Shown here in pieces: positions 42,206 to 49,714 of a stretch of DNA of 64,000 nt. Source of the stretch: Bacteroidia bacterium (GTDB taxonomy: Bacteria > Bacteroidota > Bacteroidia > AKYH767-A > OLB10); the NCBI GenBank assembly GCA_016788065.1, contig JAEUTI010000077.1, positions 1 to 64,000 of the forward strand, given 5' to 3'. Every line of letters starts with the position of its first letter. Within the stretch, counting starts at the first letter, position 1. The notes beneath the pieces are model-generated. The model made no database searches, had not been told where the DNA came from, and was given only the letters and a program-made list of their open reading frames with translations. The position numbers and the translations under genes are program-made.

Positions 42206-44068
42206 CTATTTTATTAAAGTAACCGTTCCGGTAAATCGTGATTTCTTTTGACTGGTACAGGTGAAGTTAACATCGATTAGATAAATACCTGTACCTGCAT
42301 CTCCCCCATCCCAACCGGTATCAGGATTTGAAGATGAATAAATAGATTGACCCCATCTGTTGTACACATCCATTTTGTATTCGCTCACACGCATGTCAGG
42401 ACTCACAATTACTTCCAGTTTTTCATTTTTTCCATCCCCATTTGGAGTAAACGAATTGGGGACATAATAGAGATCACAAGGAAGATTATCCTTTACGGAC
42501 ACCACCACTTCATCAGATGCAGTGCAGCCATTGACAGAGGTTGCAGTTACCTGATAAGGAGAAGAATTTTGGGGATAAGCTGTAATTTGTGCTAAGAGCG
42601 GATCCGTAAATATAGAAGGTCCGTTCCATGAAAATGATGTCGCAAGTGAGGCAGATGCTTCCAATACCACTTCATTTCCAATAAGTATAGTTGTATCATT
42701 TCCTGCATCAACAGCTATCCCATCTGAATTAAATGGAATGAGAAATGAATTTGGAAACACCAATTCGCAACCCGATCCATCCATCAAAATAATTCCATCT
42801 ACAACCCCGGTTCCTATATTCGGAATTACAATGGACAGGTTATTAGTTGTTACCGGAGGTTGTGAAATGCCATTGAAGTTGTAACTGACATTGTAAGGGG
42901 GAAAACCGGGAATAGCAGGGCTTACTTCAATGACCAGTGAATCGAGAATGGTATTACAAACTCCGGAGTTAGTAGCGTAAATGGTATCTATTAATGCTGC
43001 AATTCCCGGATTGACAAAAACCTGTTGCGTAATTTGTCTGCTGCCACCACAAAAATCGGTTGCACTCAGAGTGACCAGATAAGTTCCACCTGAATCGTAG
43101 GTAAAAAGTGGATTCACAGCAGTAGAACTATTTCCGGTTCCGGATGTTCCAAAATCCCACACAAAATTGGCCGCACAATCAGTTAAATTGTTGAACTGAA
43201 TTACAGGTTGACAAGCATTGTTTTGTACGGCAGTGAATGCAGTAACGGGAAATACATTAAATATTTTCACATTGTCGAAGCCAATGCCATCAGAATAGGT
43301 TTGTGAACCTGCTCCAAAAACTACTCTTAAGCGGACATCGGGTTTATTCGCTGCCTGAGTTAAACAGTGCGTTGCAGTAATCCATCCATTGGTACCATGA
43401 CTATCGGGATTGGAACAAGCACCACCACTTCCTTGTCCACAACCACCCGACCATCCTGAATTACCACCACCGAAGCTAAACGAAACATTGCTGCATCCAC
43501 CGGATGTACTGTTCAGATAATTGACACCTGACTTATTGTACCAATTAGTTTCTCTGCAATTAACTGAAGAAGGAAATGTTTCATAGGAACTACCGGAGTA
43601 CGCACCCACATCACTCCAGTTCAAACCTCCATTGATTGAAATCTGCAGTTTTGCTCCATCGAAAGTCTGCTCGCAATGCAAATTAAAATCGATGCTCACC
43701 ATTGGAGAAGCAATGCCTGTCAGATCAATTGAAGGACTTTCAACAAATGATCTTTCACAGCAATTGTAAAAATTGCCATTGGTAGTTGCTCCCGGAAAGG
43801 AAATACACTGTGTTAAAGGATCAGCAGCACTTGCACCTGCATCTCCTGTTACAAAGCAAGGAGTTCCATTGGACGCTATATTGGGAAGTGTAGGAATTCC
43901 ATGTTTCCATGATGGTGCATAACCGCCGATGGTCCAGCCACCGGTTCCACTATTAAAATTTTCGCTATAAACTTGTGTAGTTACCTGAGAATAAACTTGT
44001 TGAGAAAGTAAAAGCCATCCCCAAAGGAGTATACATATGCTCTTAAACACTAAGGGAAACCGGTTCAT
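42206..44068 (-). CDS. Secreted protein with PKD domain and T9SS type B (gliding-motility-associated) C-terminal domain
   Basis: Exported protein of 620 residues. The signal peptide ends near LLLSQQVYSQ. Residues about 35-270 form a jelly-roll-like, Cys-containing domain (VYSENFNSGTGGWTIGG, VSIDFNLHCEQTFDGAKLQI, GIGFDNVKIFNV). A PKD domain follows (FVWDFGTSGTGNSS, YDSGGTYLVTLSATDFCGG) and then an Ig-like stretch. The final 90 residues (LYYVPNSFTPNGDGKNEKLE ... DVYNRWGQSIYSS ... GTGIYLIDV) are a type B/CHU_C sorting domain, which sends the protein to the type IX system. An exact -7 box (TAATTTTG, 44083-44076) ends eight bases before the ATG. Cargo function unknown. Confidence 0.9.
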   Translation of the reverse strand: MNRFPLVFKSICILLWGWLLLSQQVYSQVTTQVYSENFNSGTGGWTIGGYAPSWKHGIPTLPNIASNGTPCFVTGDAGASAADPLTQCISFPGATTNGNFYNCCERSFVESPSIDLTGIASPMVSIDFNLHCEQTFDGAKLQISINGGLNWSDVGAYSGSSYETFPSSVNCRETNWYNKSGVNYLNSTSGGCSNVSFSFGGGNSGWSGGCGQGSGGACSNPDSHGTNGWITATHCLTQAANKPDVRLRVVFGAGSQTYSDGIGFDNVKIFNVFPVTAFTAVQNNACQPVIQFNNLTDCAANFVWDFGTSGTGNSSTAVNPLFTYDSGGTYLVTLSATDFCGGSRQITQQVFVNPGIAALIDTIYATNSGVCNTILDSLVIEVSPAIPGFPPYNVSYNFNGISQPPVTTNNLSIVIPNIGTGVVDGIILMDGSGCELVFPNSFLIPFNSDGIAVDAGNDTTILIGNEVVLEASASLATSFSWNGPSIFTDPLLAQITAYPQNSSPYQVTATSVNGCTASDEVVVSVKDNLPCDLYYVPNSFTPNGDGKNEKLEVIVSPDMRVSEYKMDVYNRWGQSIYSSSNPDTGWDGGDAGTGIYLIDVNFTCTSQKKSRFTGTVTLIK

Positions 44069-44075
44069 GGAATTG

Positions 44076-44083
44076 CAAAATTA
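44076..44083 (-). promoter_or_regulatory. -7 box of the type B T9SS cargo gene
   Basis: TAATTTTG on the minus strand, exact TAnnTTTG, eight bases before the ATG; implies a very short or absent leader. Confidence 0.45.
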
Positions 44084-44350
44084 CCACAAAACGGTGTTGG
44101 TCTCTAAAATGCGGTTCAATTTAACCCAAAATAGAAATGGTAATTGTGTTCATGTTATTGATAATCAAATATTTAATAGATTCCATAATGTAGATTGGAT
44201 ACTTACTTGTAAAATCTCATGCACTGATGGGAATTTTCATTTTTCCGCAGATGCAGGAGCTGCTTTTACCAATTCATACCGGCCATTCGCCAAAAAAACG
44301 GTTTTGCTTTAGAATAGCAGGTGTAAATTGATGTCAAACCAACAATAAAA

Positions 44351-44971
44351 ATGAAAACTAAAATTTACATCTTACTATTGATTATTGCTGCGGGAATCAG
44401 CAAAAGTCCGATGGTATTTGCTGCAGGCAAGCCATTAACAGATTTGAATGTGATCACTTATTCACAAGGTAAATGGGGAGGTCAGAAAAGTCAGGAGTTG
44501 AAAATGATTTTCGACCGGTATTTTCCTGATGGTTTAATAATTGGAACGGAGAATAAAATTGTATTTACCGATCCTTCTGAAATTGAAAAATTCCTTCCTT
44601 CCGGGATGAGTTCAAAACCGTTGCCTTTTGGTCAAATGACTAATCCGGGTACAGTTTACAAAAATGCATTGGCAGGAGAAACTGTAACGCTGGCATTAAA
44701 TCTGGCACTCGATCATTATCGTCGTGAAGGAATGGTAAGTCTTGCTGAACTTGTTATTCGTGAAGGCGAAATGAAAGGAAAAACGGTAGCAGAATTATTC
44801 CGGGAAGCCAACCAAAAATTAGGAGGAGGTTATTCGGTTTATTCATTTGATATTTTAACAGAAGCACTATATGCAGTAAACAGGAATTTCAATGATCAGG
44901 GAATCGACAAGGGTTTTTTGGGAAATACTTTTGATCAGGAAATAGTAAGGGCATCGGCAAACAACAAGTAA
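44351..44971 (+). CDS. Exported protein of unknown function (206 aa)
   Basis: Signal peptide MKTKIYILLLIIAAGISKSPMVFAA, then a soluble domain of about 180 residues (LTDLNVITYSQGKWGGQKSQ, MIFDRYFPDGLIIGTENKIV, GETVTLALNLALDHYRREGM, IREGEMKGKTVAELFREANQ). No catalytic motif, lipobox or sorting domain is apparent, so it is probably periplasmic. I do not recognise the family. The gene stands alone, with the T9SS type B cargo gene divergent upstream and a convergent small gene downstream. Confidence 0.75.
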   Translation: MKTKIYILLLIIAAGISKSPMVFAAGKPLTDLNVITYSQGKWGGQKSQELKMIFDRYFPDGLIIGTENKIVFTDPSEIEKFLPSGMSSKPLPFGQMTNPGTVYKNALAGETVTLALNLALDHYRREGMVSLAELVIREGEMKGKTVAELFREANQKLGGGYSVYSFDILTEALYAVNRNFNDQGIDKGFLGNTFDQEIVRASANNK

Positions 44972-45020
44972 TATGAAGTTCATCCAATTTTTCAATTATC
45001 TGCTTGAAACAAAGTTACTG

Positions 45021-45326
45021 TTACAGCAAATTGCTGTAAAGTTGCTCCACCAGCCTGCTTTCGAATTTCTTAAGCTTTTCCTGAGATGGTAGCAATAAGC
45101 CTTTAGCTTGTTTACTGGTAATTTCAAGTCTGGTTTGTGAAGTGCTTTGGGAGCAAATTTTTATCAGGATTTCGATGTTGGGACCAATGAGTCCTGATTT
45201 TTTCAAACCATGAATAGTTCCTTCTTCTGCATTGGTACGAATAATGTGAATACCATTTTTTAGGATGAGTTTCTGGCATCTTCGAAAAATGCTTTCAGAG
45301 TCGAGAAAGTAGCTGATGACGGTCAT
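45021..45326 (-). CDS. Hypothetical cytoplasmic protein
   Basis: About 101 residues from ATG 45326 (MTVISYFLDSESIFRRCQKL). The frame is open to 45425, adding 33 residues (with LLTFTLCRWAIFELF) that look less protein-like. The body, GIHIIRTNAEEGTIHGLKKS then ILIKICSQSTSQTRLEITSK and a helical tail KLKKFESRLVEQLYSNLL, alternates strands and a helix. I do not recognise it. It follows the flavin reductase gene on the same strand, about 120 bases apart with the shorter start. Confidence 0.5.
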   Translation of the reverse strand: MTVISYFLDSESIFRRCQKLILKNGIHIIRTNAEEGTIHGLKKSGLIGPNIEILIKICSQSTSQTRLEITSKQAKGLLLPSQEKLKKFESRLVEQLYSNLL

Positions 45327-45444
45327 TTTGGAGCTTTTGAACAACTCAAAAATAGCCCATCTGCATAAAGTGAATGTTAGCAAGTTATTTCTTAAGAATT
45401 TCTTAATGGTGGCCAGCCAAATCAACCCTTAAAATGCCATTAAA

Positions 45445-46074
45445 TCAAATCTGAGAAGGGATTGCATCAGGCTTTGGGTAACTTAAACGGACTAACTTAC
45501 TGGCTTCGTAATAAGCATCGAGATTACTTCCTGCAAGCGTTCCTGCAAGAGCAAGATCAACAAATCCATCTTCGGATAGGAAGTCTTCTGAAAGCCATAT
45601 TTCAGTAACTGCACCGATCAAAATAAGAGTATTGTTTGCAGCAACAGGCATTTCGCTTTGCAGTTTCATACCAATTCTGATGGATGATTCCATAACATAG
45701 GGAGCTGAATGGGTGGAAGAATACCAGGGTGTTAATCCACAAGCTTTAAATTCAGAAGTGTCGGAGGGAAATTTAGCTCCGGTATGATGTGCTTTGACAA
45801 CAATATCTTTATTCAGATGATTGATGGTAAAGCTTCCTGTTTTACGAATATTTTCAAGAGTATGCCTATTCACTTCACCTTCCGGCCGGAAAACCATCCC
45901 CAGCAAGGGCGGATTTGCTCCGATATGAAAAAAGGAATTGAATATTGCCAGATTTTCCACACCAATTTCATTGACGGTTCCTACCAAAGAAACCGATTTA
46001 AAACCAGGTATAGAATTGATCAGATTTGCGCGATATCTTGAAGCTAATGCTTCGAAATCATGAATTCTTTTCAT
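45445..46074 (-). CDS. Flavin reductase family protein
   Basis: FMN-binding split-barrel protein of 209 residues. Typical features: an N-terminal strand pair VSLVGTVNEIGVENLAIFNS, the FMN-contact segment FFHIGANPPLLGMVFRP, TLENIRKTGSFTINHL, then LILIGAVTEIWLSEDFL near residue 160. Members reduce flavin with NAD(P)H for partner monooxygenases or act as oxidoreductases; no partner gene is nearby. Start ATG 46074 fits the family length. Confidence 0.85.
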   Translation of the reverse strand: MKRIHDFEALASRYRANLINSIPGFKSVSLVGTVNEIGVENLAIFNSFFHIGANPPLLGMVFRPEGEVNRHTLENIRKTGSFTINHLNKDIVVKAHHTGAKFPSDTSEFKACGLTPWYSSTHSAPYVMESSIRIGMKLQSEMPVAANNTLILIGAVTEIWLSEDFLSEDGFVDLALAGTLAGSNLDAYYEASKLVRLSYPKPDAIPSQI

Positions 46075-46126
46075 AAAACTATTGCAGTAGAATTAAAAAT
46101 AAAAAACATTATTAACAGCAAATCGA

Positions 46127-46795
46127 TTACTTCAATTTGTCGTGGAATGCTTTCCGGAATTTATCCAGTTTCGGTTTAATTACAAAAGTGCAATAGGGTT
46201 CAGAACCATTTAGATTAAAATACTGCTGATGATAATTTTCAGCCTTATAAAATTTGGTAAACGGACTAATTTCAGTGACAATGGGTGAAGGAAATACTTT
46301 TTTCCCATTCAGGTGTTCCTTGAATTCAGAAGCCAGTTTTCGCTGTGCTTCATTATGATAAAAAATCACCGAACGGTATTGAGTACCTACATCAGCTCCT
46401 TGTCTGTTAAGTGTAGTTGGATCATGACTTGCCCAGAATGCTTCCAGTAATTCTTCAAAAGAAATTACAGAGGGATCAAAGGTTATCTGAATCACTTCAG
46501 CATGGCCGGTTTGGCCGGTACAAACTGATTTATAATCCGGATCTTCGGTTTGGCCACCGGAGTAACCGGAAGTAACAGTAGCAACTCCTTTTAGCGATTG
46601 GAAAATTGCTTCGGTACACCAAAAGCAGCCATTTCCAAATGTAGCTGTATCAACTGATTGATTGGTATTCATTAAACTATCGGGTTTTAGGTTTTCGTTA
46701 TCCGGAGTAGAGCTAAATGCTTGTTCCGAGGGTTGACCGTTACATCCCGCAAAGGAAATAACGACCAATAGCACTATTTGAGTGATGTATTTCAT
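46127..46795 (-). CDS. msrA: Peptide-methionine (S)-S-oxide reductase, lipoprotein form
   Basis: Repairs oxidised methionine in proteins. The catalytic Cys is in FGNGCFWCTEAIFQ, followed by GVATVTSGYSGG, HAEVIQITFDP, DPTTLNRQGADVGTQYRS and the C-terminal FYKAENYHQQY, all canonical for MsrA. The N-terminus (MKYITQIVLLVVISFAGC) is a lipoprotein signal with Cys at residue 18, so the enzyme is exported and anchored to the envelope. ATG 46795 is preferred because an exact -7 box lies 12 bases upstream, inside the longer frame that begins at 46858. Confidence 0.94.
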   Translation of the reverse strand: MKYITQIVLLVVISFAGCNGQPSEQAFSSTPDNENLKPDSLMNTNQSVDTATFGNGCFWCTEAIFQSLKGVATVTSGYSGGQTEDPDYKSVCTGQTGHAEVIQITFDPSVISFEELLEAFWASHDPTTLNRQGADVGTQYRSVIFYHNEAQRKLASEFKEHLNGKKVFPSPIVTEISPFTKFYKAENYHQQYFNLNGSEPYCTFVIKPKLDKFRKAFHDKLK

Positions 46796-46807
46796 AATTA
46801 GTATCAG

Positions 46808-46815
46808 CAAAGATA
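46808..46815 (-). promoter_or_regulatory. -7 box of msrA
   Basis: TATCTTTG on the minus strand, exact TAnnTTTG, 12 bases before ATG 46795. Confidence 0.55.
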
Positions 46816-46883
46816 ACAGTTGAAAAGGCATTCTGTTTTGAAAAGGAACCATTTTCACAGACTGAAAATTGATTATTCCTTAC

Positions 46884-46891
46884 TAAATTTG
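46884..46891 (+). promoter_or_regulatory. -7 box of the small-gene cluster 46910-48075
   Basis: TAAATTTG, exact TAnnTTTG, 18 bases before the ATG at 46910. Confidence 0.5.
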
Positions 46892-46909
46892 TAGAATAAT
46901 TCTAAAAAA

Positions 46910-47179
46910 ATGGAAGAGCTTAAAAAACAATTAATGCAAAGAACCGGAATCAGTGATGTACAGGCAACTGAGGCATTGAAACTGGTTTCAGAATATTTGA
47001 AGCACCGGCTTCCCGGCATCATCCATAATCCACTCGACAAAGCATTTCAGGGTATTGATTTTGAGGAGAATCTGAAAAGTCAGGTTGGAGAAATCGGCAG
47101 AGAAGTCAAAAATAAAGCAGACGTGCTTGCTGATGATCTGAAAGTGGCTTTTGAGAAGGTGTTCAAGAACAAGCCATAA
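46910..47179 (+). CDS. Small helical protein, unknown function (89 aa)
   Basis: MEELKKQLMQRTGISDVQATEALKL begins an all-helical soluble protein. VSEYLKHRLPGIIHNPLDKA is followed by a charged helix REVKNKADVLADDLKVAFEK. The TGISDVQATEAL...YLKHRLP pattern recalls small DUF2267- or DUF937-like helical bundles, but I cannot assign it. It is the first of three genes that read in the same direction with 2 and 27 bases between them, ending at a strong terminator. Confidence 0.7.
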   Translation: MEELKKQLMQRTGISDVQATEALKLVSEYLKHRLPGIIHNPLDKAFQGIDFEENLKSQVGEIGREVKNKADVLADDLKVAFEKVFKNKP

Positions 47180-47181
47180 AG

Positions 47182-47499
47182 GTGATCATATTCGTTTTAC
47201 CATTTATGCGCAGAAGGGGAATGGCTATTTTCCCATTCATTTTCCTTAACAAAGAAGCTGCAAAAAAGGATGTTGTATTGTTGAATCATGAAAAAATTCA
47301 CATCAGGCAGCAACTTGAGCTTTTAATTGTACCTTTCTATCTGATTTATGTTGTCAATTACCTGTATGAATTGATTCAGACCTGGAATCATGAACAGGCT
47401 TATCGTAAAATACTATTCGAGCAGGAAGCCTATAACAACGAATCGGATCTTGAATACCTGAATAAAAGGAAAAAATTTGCATATATTGATTACTTGTAA
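47182..47499 (+). CDS. Small membrane protein with HExxH motif (105 aa)
   Basis: Starts at GTG 47182, two bases after the preceding stop and next to an AAAGG stretch; ATG 47206 is the alternative. LLNHEKIHIRQQLELLIVPF contains HEKIH, the zinc-peptidase pattern HExxH, directly before a hydrophobic stretch (LLIVPFYLIYVVNYLYELI). A second conserved-looking phrase, WNHEQAYRKILFEQEAYNNE, follows; its Glu residues could supply a third zinc ligand as in gluzincins. At 105 residues this is very small for a peptidase. Activity is unproven. Confidence 0.7.
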   Translation: MIIFVLPFMRRRGMAIFPFIFLNKEAAKKDVVLLNHEKIHIRQQLELLIVPFYLIYVVNYLYELIQTWNHEQAYRKILFEQEAYNNESDLEYLNKRKKFAYIDYL

Positions 47500-47526
47500 A
47501 AATACTAACCACATAAAAATACTGCC

Positions 47527-48075
47527 ATGTTTGAAACATTAGTACAATTGGTAAAGGACCATGCCGGAGATGCAATCATCAATAATCCGGCAATTCCAAA
47601 TGAAAAAAATGATGAAGCTATTCAGCATGCTTCGAAATCTATTGTAAGCGGTTTACAGGGAGAACTGGCTTCGGGAAATGCTAAAGATGTAATTAGTTTG
47701 CTGACCGGAAAATCCGGAATTGGGCAAAATCCTGCAGTAGCAAAAATATCCGGAGATGTTGCTTCCGGATTAGCTGAGAAGTTTGGCTTGAACTCATCGC
47801 AAGCTGCAGGAATGGTGGCTTCCCTCCTGCCAGGCGTTTTAGGCAGTCTGGTAAATAAAACCAATGATCCAAACGATAAGAGTATCGATTTGGGTGGGAT
47901 TTTTAGCAGTCTGACCGGAGGAAAATCATCCGGTATTGACTTCGGCAAAATGCTCGATAAAGATGGTGATGGTTCTTCTATGGACGATATAGCAGGTATG
48001 TTATCGGGTGGTGCAAAAGATGCGATGAAAGGACAGTTAGGAGATATGCTAGGTGGATTTTTTGGCAAAAAATAA
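47527..48075 (+). CDS. DUF937/YidB-like protein, glycine-rich C-terminus
   Basis: Soluble protein of 182 residues. The N-terminal half is helical (MFETLVQLVKDHAGDAIINN, AIQHASKSIVSGLQGELASG). The middle SSQAAGMVASLLPGVLGSLV is the hallmark of DUF937/YidB-type proteins, and the C-terminus is Gly/Asp/Ser-rich (MLDKDGDGSSMDDIAGMLSG, MLGGFFGKK). The DKDGDGS run could bind calcium. The first gene of this cluster shows a faint resemblance to its helical half. Function unknown in all relatives I can recall. Confidence 0.7.
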   Translation: MFETLVQLVKDHAGDAIINNPAIPNEKNDEAIQHASKSIVSGLQGELASGNAKDVISLLTGKSGIGQNPAVAKISGDVASGLAEKFGLNSSQAAGMVASLLPGVLGSLVNKTNDPNDKSIDLGGIFSSLTGGKSSGIDFGKMLDKDGDGSSMDDIAGMLSGGAKDAMKGQLGDMLGGFFGKK

Positions 48076-48090
48076 ATTCCTTCTACAAAT

Positions 48091-48129
48091 AAAAAACGGC
48101 TTTCACTTCAAAAGTGAAAGCCGTTTTTT
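48091..48129. terminator. Strong bidirectional terminator
   Basis: Stem ACGGCTTTCACTT (48096-48108) / AAGTGAAAGCCGT (48112-48124), three-base loop, with A-run and T-run. It separates two convergent genes. Confidence 0.93.
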
Positions 48130-48144
48130 TAGGAGCAAACTTTT

Positions 48145-49074
48145 TTAAAATTTGTAAGAGAAACCTACTCCCAGAACTTCTTTAAATTGAGTTCTTGGTC
48201 CGGCTTCATCAATAATACCATCGCTGTTATTATCGACAGCAATGATGGTGTTATCATCATAAATTAATTGGGTTGCCAAAGTAGCAGTGATGTATTTGTT
48301 TACTTTCATTGAAATAAGCACTTCCCAGTTAACATCGATGTTTTGTGGATCTTCCAGGTAATTGCTGAATAATTCCAGCTTCGTTTGGAGGTTAACATTT
48401 TCAATGATGTCTTTTTTGTAAAGAGCACGGATAGATGCACCAAATTCGGTACGCATTTTTTCTCCGTCTTTCACTTTTTCGAACAGCTCATTGTATTCAG
48501 CAGGGTCAACACCATAAGCACCTGCATCGGCAAGATCCTGGTCGTTAACGATAATAATTCTGCCTGTTAATGGAGCAATCATAACCGAAAAGTTATCGTT
48601 TGGTTTGTAATCCATACCCAAAGCCAGTGTAATGTAAGCCGGAGCCAGAAAGTTTGAAATTTTAGTCGAATCATCGGGGTAATTGTAGCCCGGAGTGAAT
48701 TGACTTTTAAATCCTAACAATGCTGAATAATACCAGTGTTTGAAGGCATAGCGACCATACTTGGTAGCCAAATCAATTTTATCTTCACTTTTTATCGGAT
48801 CGGCATCACCATTTTGAGTTAAACCATATCCTAAATCAATGGAGTTGTCCCAGATATTTTTTCCTTTGTTGTAATTGGCATAATAGTTAAACAATGCAAT
48901 ACCTGAGATTGAATTCTGACCACCGGCAGCCCAATTAGAGAGACTTACCTGAGTGAAATTTAATCCGACAATACCACCTGTTTTCCAGGAAGTATCTACA
49001 GCAGCAGCATCCTGCGCCATTGACGAGGAACTGATTACTGCAATTGTTGAAATTGTAAGTAATAAACGCTTCAT
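48145..49074 (-). CDS. DUF3078 family outer-membrane protein
   Basis: Predicted beta-barrel of 309 residues with a signal peptide MKRLLLTISTIAVISSSSMAQ. The DUF3078 opening is clear: WKTGGIVGLNFTQVSLSNWAAGGQNS. Alternating strands follow (DNSIDLGYGLTQNG, KHWYYSALLGFKSQFTPGYN, APAYITLALGMDYKPN), and the chain ends in Phe (GVGFSYKF), as barrel proteins do. The function of the family is not known. It lies downstream of mscL on the same strand, but a terminator separates them. Confidence 0.85.
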   Translation of the reverse strand: MKRLLLTISTIAVISSSSMAQDAAAVDTSWKTGGIVGLNFTQVSLSNWAAGGQNSISGIALFNYYANYNKGKNIWDNSIDLGYGLTQNGDADPIKSEDKIDLATKYGRYAFKHWYYSALLGFKSQFTPGYNYPDDSTKISNFLAPAYITLALGMDYKPNDNFSVMIAPLTGRIIIVNDQDLADAGAYGVDPAEYNELFEKVKDGEKMRTEFGASIRALYKKDIIENVNLQTKLELFSNYLEDPQNIDVNWEVLISMKVNKYITATLATQLIYDDNTIIAVDNNSDGIIDEAGPRTQFKEVLGVGFSYKF

Positions 49075-49107
49075 AATTTTTTATTTAATAAGTTTAGATG
49101 ACAAGAA

Positions 49108-49133
49108 AAGGCAGCCCATTTCGGAGCTGCCTT
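49108..49133 (-). terminator. Intrinsic terminator of mscL
   Basis: AAGGCAGC / GCTGCCTT stem, followed on the minus strand by TTTTCTTG, 15 bases after the mscL stop. Confidence 0.8.
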
Positions 49134-49147
49134 CTTTCCTGAATTAA

Positions 49148-49573
49148 TTATTTCTTAAGAAGATCTCTGATTTCAGAAAGCAATTTCTCTTCGTTTGAAG
49201 GGCCAGCCGGAGGTGGCGCAGGTTCTGCTTTCTTCATAGAATTGATTCCCTTGATAACCATGAAAACAGCAAAAGCTACAATGATAAAATCAATCAGGTT
49301 AGTGATGAAAACACCATACTTGATAGATACTTCTGCTACTGCCGGAATGATAGTTCCATCAGCGTTTTTAATTTCAGCAACTGCATCCTGTAAGATGAGT
49401 TTTTTGTCGTTAAAATCAACGCCGCCGGTTAGCATTCCAACCATTGGCATAACAATTCCTTCAACAAATGATGATACAATTTTTCCGAAAGCAGCTCCCA
49501 TCACGAAGGCTACAGCGGTGTCGACAAGATTGCCTCTGACGGCAAATTCTTTAAATTCTTTAATAAATCCCAT
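49148..49573 (-). CDS. mscL: Large-conductance mechanosensitive channel
   Basis: Homopentameric tension-gated pore releasing solutes on osmotic downshock. [35 protein letters not shown] is the family N-terminal helix plus pore-lining TM1. A periplasmic loop follows, then TM2 ([20 protein letters not shown]). A Pro-rich linker ([10 protein letters not shown]) leads to the cytoplasmic bundle helix [14 protein letters not shown]. Length 141 is normal. Confidence 0.96.
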   Translation of the reverse strand: MGFIKEFKEFAVRGNLVDTAVAFVMGAAFGKIVSSFVEGIVMPMVGMLTGGVDFNDKKLILQDAVAEIKNADGTIIPAVAEVSIKYGVFITNLIDFIIVAFAVFMVIKGINSMKKAEPAPPPAGPSNEEKLLSEIRDLLKK

Positions 49574-49714
49574 GGCAGTAGGTTTTTAGAGTGGTTAATA
49601 ATTTAGTTTGTTGCTGCAAAGAACGGAAAAATTACAAAGAATGTGCTAAAAATCAGGATTGTGTTGTGGCAAACTATCTACAAATGCCATTTAAATAGAA
49701 TCTTTCTAAACAAG

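Noticed and set aside
44037-44312. 91-residue plus-strand frame over the start of the type B T9SS gene
   Set aside because: Overlaps the signal-peptide region and promoter box of a well-supported gene; composition not protein-like.
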